From assembly GCA_046541805.1 (NCBI GenBank), contig JBKHCM010000047.1, positions 1 to 23,337 on the forward strand: DNA of 23,337 nt, in the 5' to 3' direction. The notes beneath the pieces were generated by a model. That model did not search any database. It worked only from the letters and a program-made list of their open reading frames with translations, and was not told the DNA's origin. The stretch is from JAAAPF01 sp046541805 (GTDB lineage: Bacteria; Pseudomonadota; Alphaproteobacteria; Geminicoccales; Geminicoccaceae). This document shows positions 7,125-14,006 of this stretch, piece by piece; positions within the stretch are counted from its first letter, which is position 1, and every line of letters begins with the position of its first letter. The position numbers were made by a program, and so were the translations under genes.

Positions 7125-9452
7125 TTACGCCGCGGCGGCGGGCAGGGGCTCGCCGTGGAGCGCGGCCCAGACCGTCTCGGGCGTCGCCGGCATGTCGATC
7201 TCGGTGACGCCGAGGTCGGCGAGGGCGTCGATCACGGCGTTGATGACCGCGGCACAGGAGCCGACCGAGCCGGCCTCGCCGCAGCCCTTCACCCCCATCT
7301 CGTTGTTCTTGCACGGCGCGCCGTCGAAGGTGGAGAAGTCGAAGAGCGGCACGTCGTCGGCCCGCGGCATGGTGTAGTCCATGAAGGAGCCCGACTGCAG
7401 CTGGCCGGCCGCGTCGTAGACGGTGTGCTCCAAGAGCGCCTGGCCGATGCCCTGGACGGTGCCGCCGTGGACCTGGCCCGCGACCAGGAGCGGGTTCACC
7501 ACCACGCCGAAGTCGTCGACGATGGTGTAGCGCACGACCTCGGTGACGCCGGTGGCCTCGTCGATCTCGACCTCGGCGATGTGGCAGCCGTTGGGGAAGG
7601 TCCAGCCAGCCAGCTTGATCGCGGTCATGGCGTCGAGGCCCTGGCCCTCGACTCCGGCCGGCGCCGGCATGGTCCTCGCCTTGGCGGCGAGGTCCAGGAG
7701 TGCGACCCTGCGGTCGGTGCCGACGACGGCGAAGGCGCCGTCCGCGAAGGCGATGTCGGCGGGTGCCGCCTCGAGCTCCTGGGCGGCGTAGAGCTTGCCC
7801 TTCTCGATCACCGCGTCGGCGGCGTGGCGGATGGCCACGCCCTGCGCCGTCAACGAGCGCGAGCCGCCGGTGCCGCCGCCGATGGGGATGCGGTCGCTGT
7901 CGCCCTGGACGATGCGGATCCGCTCGAGCGGTAGGTCGAGCTTGTCGGTGAGGACCTGGGCGTAGGCGGTCTCGTGGCCCTGGCCGTTGGACTGGGTGCC
8001 GACCGCGACCGAGACGGTGCCGTCGTCCTCGAAGCGGATGTCGGCGGCCTCGTTCGGGTTCCCCATGGTCGCTTCGATGTAGTAGCACATGCCGATGCCG
8101 CGGCGCTTGCCGGGCGCGGGGCGGCGCCGGTCCGCGAAGCCGTCCCAGTCGGCGCGCGCCTTCGCCCGCGCCATGACGGTGGCGAAGTCGCCGCTGTCGT
8201 AGGTCTCGCCGACGGCGGTCTGAAACGGCATGGCCTCCGTCGCGATGAAGTTCTTGGCGCGCAGCTCCGTGCGCTCGACGCCGAGCTCGCGCGCCGCCTT
8301 CTCGATCAGCCGCTCGACGCAGTAGATGGATTCCGGCCGGCCGGCGCCGCGATAGGCGTCGATCGGTGCGGTGTTGGTGAAGATGCCCTCGACCCGGCTC
8401 ACCAGGGTCTTCACGTCGTAGACCCCGCAGAGCACCTTGAGCGCCGCGCCGGTCGGGATGAAGGGCGCGAACTGCGAGAGGTGCGCGCCCATGTTGGCGA
8501 GGGTGTGCACCCGCATGCCGACGATCCGGTGCTCGGCGTCGAAGGCCATCTCGGCGGTGGTGACGTGGTCGCGCCCGCCGGCGTCGGAAAGAAAGGCTTC
8601 CGAGCGCTCCGCCGTCCACTTCACCGGCCGGCCGAGCGCGCGGGCGGCGAAGGCGGCCATGGCGTATTCGGGGTAGAAGAAGATCTTCATGCCGAAGCCG
8701 CCGCCGACGTCGGCGGTGCGCACCCGCACCGCCGACGGGTCGATGTGCAGGACGTGCTTGGCGAAGATGTCCTTGAGGCCCCACACCCCCTGGCTGCAGA
8801 CTTGGACGTCGAGCTTGTCGTCCTTCCAGTCGGCGACGATGGCGCGGGTCTCCATCGGGTTGGCGACCAGGCGGTTGTTGACGAGCTCGAGCCGGGTGAC
8901 GTGGGCGGCGCCGGCGAAGGCGGCGTCGACCGCGGCGTCGTCGCCGTACTGCCAGTCGAAGGCGCGGTTGCCGGGGGCCGCGTCGTGGATGGTGACGTCG
9001 CTCGCCTTGGCGGCGGTGGTGGTCGCCACCGCCGGCAGCTCGTCGACGTCGAGGCTCACCAGATCCGCCGCGTCCTTCGCGGCGGCGACGCTGTCGGCGA
9101 CGATGAAGGCGACGCCCTCGCCGGAGAAACGCACCTTGTCGGTGGCCAGCACCGGCCGGCCCGGATCGGCGCGGCTGGTGCCGTCGCGGTTCTTCAGCGG
9201 GATCAGGCAGGGCAGGCGGTTGGCGTCGGCGGCGTCGAGCTCGGCGCCGGTGACGACGGCGTGCACGCCCGGCGCCGAGCGCGCGGCCTCGACGTCGAGC
9301 TCGGTGATGCGCCCGTGGGCGACGGGGGCGCGGACGACGACACCGTAGAGCTGGCCCTCGAGGTTGATGTCGTCGGTGTAGCGCCCGTGGCCGGTGATGA
9401 AGCGCACGTCCTCGACGCGCTTGGCCGGCTGGCCTGACCCGAATTTCGCCAT
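7125..9452 (-). CDS. Xanthine dehydrogenase-family molybdopterin-binding subunit, form-II CoxL-like
   Basis: The 775-residue length is that of stand-alone large subunits of molybdenum hydroxylases. The N-terminal a/b hammerhead domain begins RVEDVRFITGHGRYTDDINL. The molybdopterin domain has VGGGFGMK near residues 250-256, AYRGAGRPE at 366-374, QSNGQGHET, and the catalytic base Glu at about 726 in KGCGEAGSVGS. The AYRGAGR motif is that of form-II CoxL proteins. True form-I carbon monoxide dehydrogenases carry a VAYRCSFR-type loop with the copper-binding Cys, so CO oxidation should not be assumed. An aldehyde or N-heterocycle hydroxylase is more likely. GGAGG lies just before ATG 9452. Unusually, no FAD subunit (CoxM) or [2Fe-2S] subunit (CoxS) gene is adjacent on either side; these would have to be encoded elsewhere. 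Confidence 0.92.
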   Translation of the reverse strand: MAKFGSGQPAKRVEDVRFITGHGRYTDDINLEGQLYGVVVRAPVAHGRITELDVEAARSAPGVHAVVTGAELDAADANRLPCLIPLKNRDGTSRADPGRPVLATDKVRFSGEGVAFIVADSVAAAKDAADLVSLDVDELPAVATTTAAKASDVTIHDAAPGNRAFDWQYGDDAAVDAAFAGAAHVTRLELVNNRLVANPMETRAIVADWKDDKLDVQVCSQGVWGLKDIFAKHVLHIDPSAVRVRTADVGGGFGMKIFFYPEYAMAAFAARALGRPVKWTAERSEAFLSDAGGRDHVTTAEMAFDAEHRIVGMRVHTLANMGAHLSQFAPFIPTGAALKVLCGVYDVKTLVSRVEGIFTNTAPIDAYRGAGRPESIYCVERLIEKAARELGVERTELRAKNFIATEAMPFQTAVGETYDSGDFATVMARAKARADWDGFADRRRPAPGKRRGIGMCYYIEATMGNPNEAADIRFEDDGTVSVAVGTQSNGQGHETAYAQVLTDKLDLPLERIRIVQGDSDRIPIGGGTGGSRSLTAQGVAIRHAADAVIEKGKLYAAQELEAAPADIAFADGAFAVVGTDRRVALLDLAAKARTMPAPAGVEGQGLDAMTAIKLAGWTFPNGCHIAEVEIDEATGVTEVVRYTIVDDFGVVVNPLLVAGQVHGGTVQGIGQALLEHTVYDAAGQLQSGSFMDYTMPRADDVPLFDFSTFDGAPCKNNEMGVKGCGEAGSVGSCAAVINAVIDALADLGVTEIDMPATPETVWAALHGEPLPAAAA

Positions 9453-9604
9453 GGTCTCCTCCCTCGGCCGACGAACGGATGGAAAGGACATAGTACGCAA
9501 GCGCCGTTCGAGGACAGCCGGCGCGTCGCCGGCGGCACGGCGGAGGTGCAACGCGCCTGCGGTGCGCGTCGTTGTCCTTGTGTCGCAAGACGTTGGAGGT
9601 AACG

Positions 9605-9817
9605 ATGAGGCACGATCCGCTGCATGCAGCCATCCGCGAGCGGGCGCGAGCGCTGTGGGAGGCCGAAGGCCGCCCGGCGGGCCGGGCGCTCGATCACTGG
9701 CTCCAGGCCGAGCGCGAGGTCCGCGCCGACGCCGAGGCCGCCGTCGGTGGCCTGCGCGTGCCGATGCGTCGGCCCGAGTTCGAGGCCGAATCGAGCGATG
9801 CGCCGAGCGGCCGCTGA
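9605..9817 (+). CDS. DUF2934 domain-containing small protein
   Basis: A 70-residue protein carrying the DUF2934 signature: IRERARALWEAEGRPAGRAL followed by DHWLQAEREV. The domain is a short helical unit, common in proteobacteria and often found near stress genes; its function is unknown. A strong GGAGG sits six bases before ATG 9605 (GGAGGTAACG). The C-terminal third is Ala/Arg-rich and unconserved. It is divergent from the CoxL-like gene and convergent with the membrane protein gene. Confidence 0.85.
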   Translation: MRHDPLHAAIRERARALWEAEGRPAGRALDHWLQAEREVRADAEAAVGGLRVPMRRPEFEAESSDAPSGR

Positions 9818-9831
9818 GCCCGCCCGGGCGC

Positions 9832-10593
9832 TCAGACCGCCGCCGGCGGTCCGCTGCCGGCAAGGCTGCGGGTGATGGTACCGTAGACGCAGTCGATGGC
9901 GTAGGCCGCCACCAGCTGGCCGAGGCCCTGCAGGGCGAGGCGGGTGGCGCCGCCGCCGCCGAGCCCCGTGGCGGTGCCGAGCCCGCTCACCAGCCCGCCG
10001 ATCATCAGCGTGACCAGGGTCACCGCGGCGATGATCGCGGTCGCGAAGAGGGCGATGCAGCCGAGGATCTTCAAGGCCTCGCCCTGCGTCGCCGCGAAGG
10101 CTTCGCCGACGGTGAGGGGGCGCGGCAGAAAGGCGCTGTAGGGAAAGAGGGCCATGCGCGCGCTCAGCCACAAGGTCACCACCAGCACGACCAACAGCCC
10201 GAGCGCGCCGCCGCCGCCGAGCTCGCCGCCTCCCGCCATCATCGCCGGCAGCACCGCGAGGAGCGGCAGCGAGAGCGCGAGGCTCAACAACACGTAGCGC
10301 ACGACGAAAGCGTAAGCGCGCGACTGGCGGACCACGGCGTCGAGCCGCGTGTAGGCGCCGTCGCCGCTGACGATGTAGCCGGCGACGCCCGCCGAGACGG
10401 CGAGGGTGAGGCCGAGCATCGGGATCGCCACGACGCCCTCGGCCACGCTCGGCTCGAACAGGAGCGCGGCGCCGGCCGACAACAGCAGCGTGGCGAGCGC
10501 GGCCACCGCCAGCAGCGGCTGGCACGGGCGCCAAACGGTCACCAGGGTGCGCAGGATGGCGCGGGCGAGCTCGGCGAAGGTGGGGGCGGCCAT
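9832..10593 (-). CDS. Polytopic inner-membrane protein of unknown function
   Basis: A 253-residue, strongly hydrophobic protein. Five or six membrane spans can be seen: one around LLAVAALATLLLSAGAALLF, one around VVAIPMLGLTLAVSAGVAGY, one around YVLLSLALSLPLLAVLPAM, one around GLLVVLVVTLWLSARMALF, and one around ILGCIALFATAIIAAVTLVT. The C-terminal part (GQLVAAYAIDCVYGTITRSL) is more amphipathic. The layout resembles YciC/DUF-type bacterial membrane proteins with a LWLSARMALFPYSAF motif between spans. I cannot assign a function. ATG 10593 is chosen because it directly precedes the conserved-looking amphipathic start TFAELARAILRTL; no strong Shine-Dalgarno is present. Its stop lies only 15 bases from that of the convergent DUF2934 gene. 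Confidence 0.75.
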   Translation of the reverse strand: MAAPTFAELARAILRTLVTVWRPCQPLLAVAALATLLLSAGAALLFEPSVAEGVVAIPMLGLTLAVSAGVAGYIVSGDGAYTRLDAVVRQSRAYAFVVRYVLLSLALSLPLLAVLPAMMAGGGELGGGGALGLLVVLVVTLWLSARMALFPYSAFLPRPLTVGEAFAATQGEALKILGCIALFATAIIAAVTLVTLMIGGLVSGLGTATGLGGGGATRLALQGLGQLVAAYAIDCVYGTITRSLAGSGPPAAV

Positions 10594-11015
10594 GGCGGTC
10601 TCGTCGTGATGGGCCCGAGCGGGGTAGCCGATCCGGCGGCGCCACAGAAGGGCCTTCGCGTGGCGGGTCGGCCGCGCCGGGTCGGGCGCACCGGGCAGGT
10701 CAGGGCGAAATCGAGCGGAACGACGACGGCGGCGACGTGGGGGATCGTGAACCCCGCCGCCGCACGCCGTCTGCTCGCCCGCGAGGTGGTTCGTGGGCGC
10801 GTTCAAAAGCGCGAAGGCGAGCCCAGCGGCGAACGCCATCACCAGGAGCCGGACGTCAGGGGTCACCTGCGGGCCGGCGGGCATCGCGCCCCACCGGTGG
10901 CCCGTCGACAACCCCTCATCCGCTGAGGGATGGTATCGCACGCCCGCGGGGCGCCATAGCCCTGCGGGGCTTGCCGGCCAGCGCGGACCGTCGTTCACGC
11001 CGAGAGGAGAATGCG
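10594..11015. other. 422-base region without a confidently called gene
   Basis: This stretch separates the leftward membrane protein from the rightward rhodanese and should contain both promoters. An inverted repeat CCCTCA-TCCGC-TGAGGG at 10913-10929 is visible and could be a regulatory site. On the minus strand the frame in phase with the membrane protein gene is open to 10998. It contains one hydrophobic stretch, LLVMAFAAGLAFALLNAPT, followed by Arg-rich, non-conserved-looking sequence. It may be a short membrane peptide or chance. Nothing else is recognisable. Confidence 0.4.
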
Positions 11016-11402
11016 ATGAAGACCGAGACCAAGGGCGGGGCCGTCTTCGAGGAGTGGACCGCCGAGGAGCTCAAGGCTGCGTTCGACCGCGACGAGGTGG
11101 TCATCATCGACGTCCGCACCCCCCAGGAATACGCCTTCGAGCACATCGAGGGGGCACTGCTGGCGCCGATGGTGACCCTAAAGCCGCGCAACCTGCCGAG
11201 CCAGGAGGGCAAACCGCTGGTGTTCCACTGCGGCTCGGGGGTCCGCTCGCGGCGGGTCTCAGAGGCCTGTCTCGAAGCCGGCTTCGCCAAGATCGCCCAT
11301 CTCGCCGGCGGCTTCGCCGCCTGGAAGGAGGCCAAACTGCCCTACGTCGCGATCAACCCGGCGACGGGCGCCCCACGGGTCGTGGACCCGAGCGCAGGTT
11401 GA
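11016..11402 (+). CDS. Single-domain rhodanese (sulfurtransferase)
   Basis: The 128-residue protein consists of one rhodanese domain. VVIIDVRTPQEYAFEHIEGA is the first CDC25/rhodanese signature. VFHCGSGVRSRR holds the catalytic Cys72 in a six-residue active loop, the length found in sulfurtransferases rather than phosphatases. LAGGFAAWKEAKLPY is the terminal signature. Rhodaneses carry a cysteine persulfide and move sulfane sulfur to thiophilic acceptors such as cyanide, glutathione or partner proteins. ATG 11016 is preceded by AGGAG with six bases spacing. About 2.5 kb to the right is an ArsR regulator that looks like a persulfide sensor, so both may belong to sulfide handling, although decayed genes separate them and they are not an operon. 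Confidence 0.93.
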   Translation: MKTETKGGAVFEEWTAEELKAAFDRDEVVIIDVRTPQEYAFEHIEGALLAPMVTLKPRNLPSQEGKPLVFHCGSGVRSRRVSEACLEAGFAKIAHLAGGFAAWKEAKLPYVAINPATGAPRVVDPSAG

Positions 11403-11410
11403 GTGCGGAA

Positions 11411-11439
11411 GCCGGCGCTCGCCTTTGCGGGGCGCCGGC
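11411..11439 (+). terminator. Possible terminator hairpin after the rhodanese gene
   Basis: GCCGGCGC and GCGCCGGC form an 8-bp stem with a 13-base loop, starting nine bases after the rhodanese stop. There is no T-run, so it would be a weak intrinsic terminator or simply a GC-rich repeat. Confidence 0.3.
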
Positions 11440-11558
11440 GCCGCGCCAAGGTGGCCAAAACACCACACTGCCGGGGGTGATACGTCCATCGAAGGTCGAA
11501 GCGCCCATTTGCCGGCTGACAAGAGCGCGATTTTTTTTAAAACTCTGGCGGAATAGCG

Positions 11559-11834
11559 ATGGAGGGAGCGTCGTCGATGCCAGTCCAGAGCGGTGCGTCC
11601 GCGTTCGGCGACGACGACGCTCACATCATCGACGTCGTCGTGAAGAAGCCCGGAGTGGCTCGGCTGACGCGGCTCAGCGCGCCGGGTGACGTCGAAGCGG
11701 TGTTGCGGCTGCTCCGCAGCCTGGCCGACCGCGACGGCGCCGCTTCCACCGGCGGCGTCCCCACCACCGGCGTCGATAGCAACGCTCAAACCGACCTGCA
11801 ACGAGACGCTCCGGAGACGACGTCGGTGGGGTGA
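11559..11834 (+). CDS. Small hypothetical protein
   Basis: An open frame of 91 codons with G/C-rich third positions like its neighbours, which supports coding. The middle, IDVVVKKPGVARLTRLSAPG followed by DVEAVLRLLRSLADRD, could form a strand-helix unit; the ends are low-complexity. I do not recognise a family. There are alternative ATGs at 11559 and 11577. It is preceded by an unusually AT-rich patch (gattttttttaaaa, about 11530-11543), possibly a promoter or a terminator T-run. It could be a spurious frame. Confidence 0.4.
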   Translation: MEGASSMPVQSGASAFGDDDAHIIDVVVKKPGVARLTRLSAPGDVEAVLRLLRSLADRDGAASTGGVPTTGVDSNAQTDLQRDAPETTSVG

Positions 11835-11949
11835 GCGCGGTGGCTTGAGCGGGCCCGGGCGCGAGGATCGCGGGCACCGGAGGGCGTGGCGTGACGAGAA
11901 AAAGCGCGTAGCGCTCTTCGGGCTGATGGGCCTCTGCAAGCGCTAGCGG

Positions 11950-12545
11950 ACGCAAGCTTGGACCAACGCTGCGCTGAGCGACGTCGATCTCGCGCGCTGC
12001 GGACGAGTTCGTGGTGCGGCCGGGCCCACCGCCAAGCGTAACTCGGCGCGGTTGAACATCCTGGGTGGCAGCGATGGCATCACGGCCGGCAGCGCCCCTT
12101 TCAAGGGTCGCGGGCGCGCCTCGACGCCGAGGCGGCGCTCAGCCGCTACCGTCGCGACCATGTCGGCTTCGTCTTCCACGCCCTGCGTCTGATCTGAAGC
12201 CGGGACGCGCGCGAGCCTGTCGCGCTGATCACGGAGATCGCCCGTGCGCCGATGCCGCGGGCGCACGCGCTCGCCCTCGTCGGCCTGGCGGACGGCCGCC
12301 ACCACTTCCCGGCCGAGCCCCCGCCGGGGAGCAGCAGCGTGCCGCCATCGCCAAGCGAACCGAGGACTGTGATGCGACGAGCCCACCGGGGCGCTCACGG
12401 CCGAACGGGCGTCCGGGTGCTCGAGGCGATCCGCCGGGTCAACCGCGAGGTTGGCGCCACCACCGCGGTCATCACCGACAGCGCCGCCAAGGCCGACCGG
12501 GTCCTCGCGCCCGGCGACGGCCGCATCAAGGCCGATGGGCGCAAC
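11950..12545 (+). pseudogene. Decayed ABC transporter ATPase (LolD/MacB/DevA type)
   Basis: Recognisable blocks of a LolD-type ATP-binding protein appear in the right order but scattered over all three frames. They are ALSDVDLA (frame 1, 11971), ADEFVVRPGP and RLNILGGSDGITAGSAPFKGR read in two pieces (frame 2), then LDAEAALSRYRRDHVGFVF and, beyond an in-frame TGA at 12195-12197, EPVALITEIARAPM and LALVGLADGRHHFPAE (frame 3). Next are GEQQRAAIAKR (frame 2), the Walker B block CDEPTGALTAER (frame 1, 12373) and TGVRVLEAIRRVNREVGATT (frame 3). The Walker A lysine region is degraded (GPTAKRNSARLN where GPSGSGKSTLLN is expected). At least five frame changes, a stop codon and lost catalytic residues make this a pseudogene rather than sequencing error. 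Functional relatives energise FtsX-like permeases in export or lipoprotein release. Confidence 0.8.
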
Positions 12546-12578
12546 CCCCGAGCCGGTGCCGACCGCGGCGCTCTCCTG

Positions 12579-12950
12579 GTGAGCGTGGTCGACACCAAGC
12601 TGGTGGGCGACCGCGTGCGCCTGCGCGGCCGGGTCGTCGCCATCGCGCTCGTCACGGGGGCCGGGCTCGCGGTCCTGGTGACGAGCCTCGGCAGCGTCGT
12701 CTCGCTCGCGGCGACCCGCCGGGCCGGTGACGAGCGCGCCGGCTTCGCCCGCGTTTTCGCCACGCGCGAGCGCGCCCCCGATCATCTCGCCGCACGTTTC
12801 GCCGCTGCCGACGGCGTCCGCCGCGTCGAGACGCCGATCGTGCGCGAGGTCGCGCTCGCCCTTCTGGGCTTCGCCGAGCCGCTGCCGGGGCGGCTGATCT
12901 CGCTGCCCGCCCATGGCGGCTGGCGGCTCGAGCGCCTCGATCTGGTCGCC
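12579..12950 (+). pseudogene. Decayed FtsX-like ABC permease (N-terminal part)
   Basis: In frame 3, directly following the ATPase remnant, the sequence reads VVDTKLVGDRVRLRGRVVAI, then ALVTGAGLAVLVTSLGSVVSL, a membrane span. A periplasmic part follows: FARVFATRERAPDHLAARF, then VRRVETPIVREVALALLGF and AEPLPGRLISLP. This matches the N-terminal membrane helix and periplasmic MacB-core-like region of FtsX/DevC-type permeases (DRKLLRDLWR...QALAIALV..., ADVFA.LKRAPE.LAARIA, RVETR.V..V.LD..GFAEP). After LERLDL the similarity stops, so at least two thirds of the permease, including the three C-terminal helices, is missing. The frame is fused in phase to the ATPase remnant on the left and to an HlyD-like remnant on the right. 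Confidence 0.7.
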
Positions 12951-12999
12951 GTCTTGAAGACGCGGGAGCGAGGGGGTCTCGCCCGGGCGGCGCCGCTTT

Positions 13000-13250
13000 T
13001 GATTCCGGCTCCCGAGTCGAGCCGCGCCCTCGTGGCCGCGCTCGCCCGCGCCGAGGCCGAGCAGGAGGTTCGCCGCTTCGAGCTCGACAACGCCCGCGCC
13101 GCGCTCAAAGAGCCCGGCGCCGAGGCTGCCGATGCAAAAACGTACGCGTCGCGGTGCGCGCATGGCCGGCGGAGAGCGGCGATCCGCGCGACCTCGAGGT
13201 GATCGTCGACGTGCGCTCCCGCGACGCCGTGCGGCTCGCCGCCGGCGCGA
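13000..13250 (+). pseudogene. Decayed HlyD-family periplasmic adaptor
   Basis: Frame 3 gives an Ala/Glu-rich helix, ALVAALARAEAEQEVRRFEL and DNARAALKEPGAEAADAK, typical of the a-helical hairpin of membrane-fusion proteins. After a frame change near 13140 there is RVAVRAPMAG-like sequence, the start of the second lipoyl half. Another change and a small deletion then lead to ESGDPRDLEVIVDVRSRDAV and RLAAGA (frame 2), which is the b-barrel entry of HlyD/AcrA adaptors. The order ATPase, permease, HlyD is that of complete DevABC-like export operons. From about 13250 to the end of the ArsR gene (13502) I see nothing recognisable. Confidence 0.68.
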
Positions 13251-13502
13251 TCGGCCGGCGCAACCAGAAGCGAGCGGAGGTGCGAAGGGGGCTCGCCGCC
13301 GGCGCGGTGGTGGTGCGGTCTGCGCACGAGCGGAGCGCGGACGGCGTCGGGGTGCGGCCGCGTGGCTATCGAGCTCAGGGGTTTCCGTTTGGTCGTCCGG
13401 ATGTCATGACGGCGATGAACGAACACGCTGGACGAGGTCGGGCTTGGTCGCGGATCGTGCGATGCGGACGCCCAGCGGCGCGCCGGCGCCGGTGGGTCGA
13501 CG

Positions 13503-13883
13503 TCATTCCGCGGGCGCGAAGTCCACCGTCGGCTCGAGATCGTGGGTACCGGCCTCGCAGAAGAGCCTGAGGAGGACCGAGATGACCTCGCGTGCTTCCG
13601 CGCTGGCGAGCCGGTAGTAGATGAACTTGCCCGCCCGGCGCGTCTCGACCAAGCCGTCCGCGCGCAGCTTCGCCAGTTGCTGCGAGAGGGTGGGTTGGCG
13701 CAAGCCCAAGCGCTCCTCGAGCTCGCTGACGCTGCGTTCCTGGCCGTCCAAGAGGCAGAGGATCATGAGGCGATGCGGGTGGGTCAACGACTTCAGGAAC
13801 GACGCAGCCTCGTGGGCGTTCGCGGCGATCCGGGTCGGGTCGGGCAACTGCCCCATACGCTCGTTCCCGCCTGTACAATCCAT
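13503..13883 (-). CDS. ArsR-family regulator with SqrR/BigR-like cysteine pair
   Basis: A winged-helix repressor of about 117-131 residues. The helix-turn-helix is SVSELEERLGLRQPTLSQQL followed by AKLRADGLVETRRAGKFIYYRL. It lacks the ELCVCDL metal site of ArsR/SmtB. It has one Cys in helix 2 (HRLMILCLL) and one in the last helix (LLRLFCEAG), 66 residues apart. That is the spacing I recall for Cys41/Cys107 of SqrR and Cys42/Cys108 of BigR, which sense sulfane sulfur by forming a polysulfide bridge. By homology it would repress sulfide-oxidation or detoxification genes until persulfides accumulate. Starts at 13895, 13883 (AGAGGG just upstream) and 13856 are possible. It diverges from the quinone oxidoreductase gene and probably controls that shared promoter region. 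Confidence 0.85.
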   Translation of the reverse strand: MDCTGGNERMGQLPDPTRIAANAHEAASFLKSLTHPHRLMILCLLDGQERSVSELEERLGLRQPTLSQQLAKLRADGLVETRRAGKFIYYRLASAEAREVISVLLRLFCEAGTHDLEPTVDFAPAE

Positions 13884-13906
13884 GGTCCCTCTCATCTAGC
13901 GTGGGT

Positions 13907-13922
13907 TTGGCCGGTCGACCAA
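13907..13922. promoter_or_regulatory. Candidate operator between the ArsR regulator and the quinone oxidoreductase
   Basis: TTGGCCGGTCGACCAA is an imperfect palindrome (12 of 16 positions symmetric). It lies 24 bases upstream of the proposed regulator start, in the divergent intergenic region. ArsR-family repressors usually bind such a site next to their own start. The call is by symmetry and position only. Confidence 0.3.
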
Positions 13923-14006
13923 CGCGACGAAGATATCAACGCTATTAACACAGCGTGAAGCCCCATGGCGGTCGCACCCACCGCCCCTTTCGTGGAGGAT
14001 CATCAG

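Noticed and set aside
7974..9437. 487-codon plus-strand frame
   Set aside because: Antisense to the CoxL-like gene; composition is low-complexity Gly/Ala/Asp/Val and no motif is seen.
7125..9452. Aerobic carbon monoxide dehydrogenase large subunit (form I)
   Set aside because: The active-site loop is AYRGAGR, not the Cys-containing form-I loop, and the small and medium subunit genes are missing.
6940..9633. 897-codon minus-strand frame
   Set aside because: It overlaps the CoxL-like gene in another frame and is almost all Arg/Gly/His; the CoxL frame has every expected motif.
11943..13163. 406-codon minus-strand frame
   Set aside because: Antisense to the decayed exporter, with Arg/Ala/Gly-rich sequence and no recognisable domain.
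12252..13202. 316-codon plus-strand frame as one novel protein
   Set aside because: Its segments match three different exporter proteins in sequence, each truncated, and missing blocks are found in the other frames; a decayed operon explains it better.
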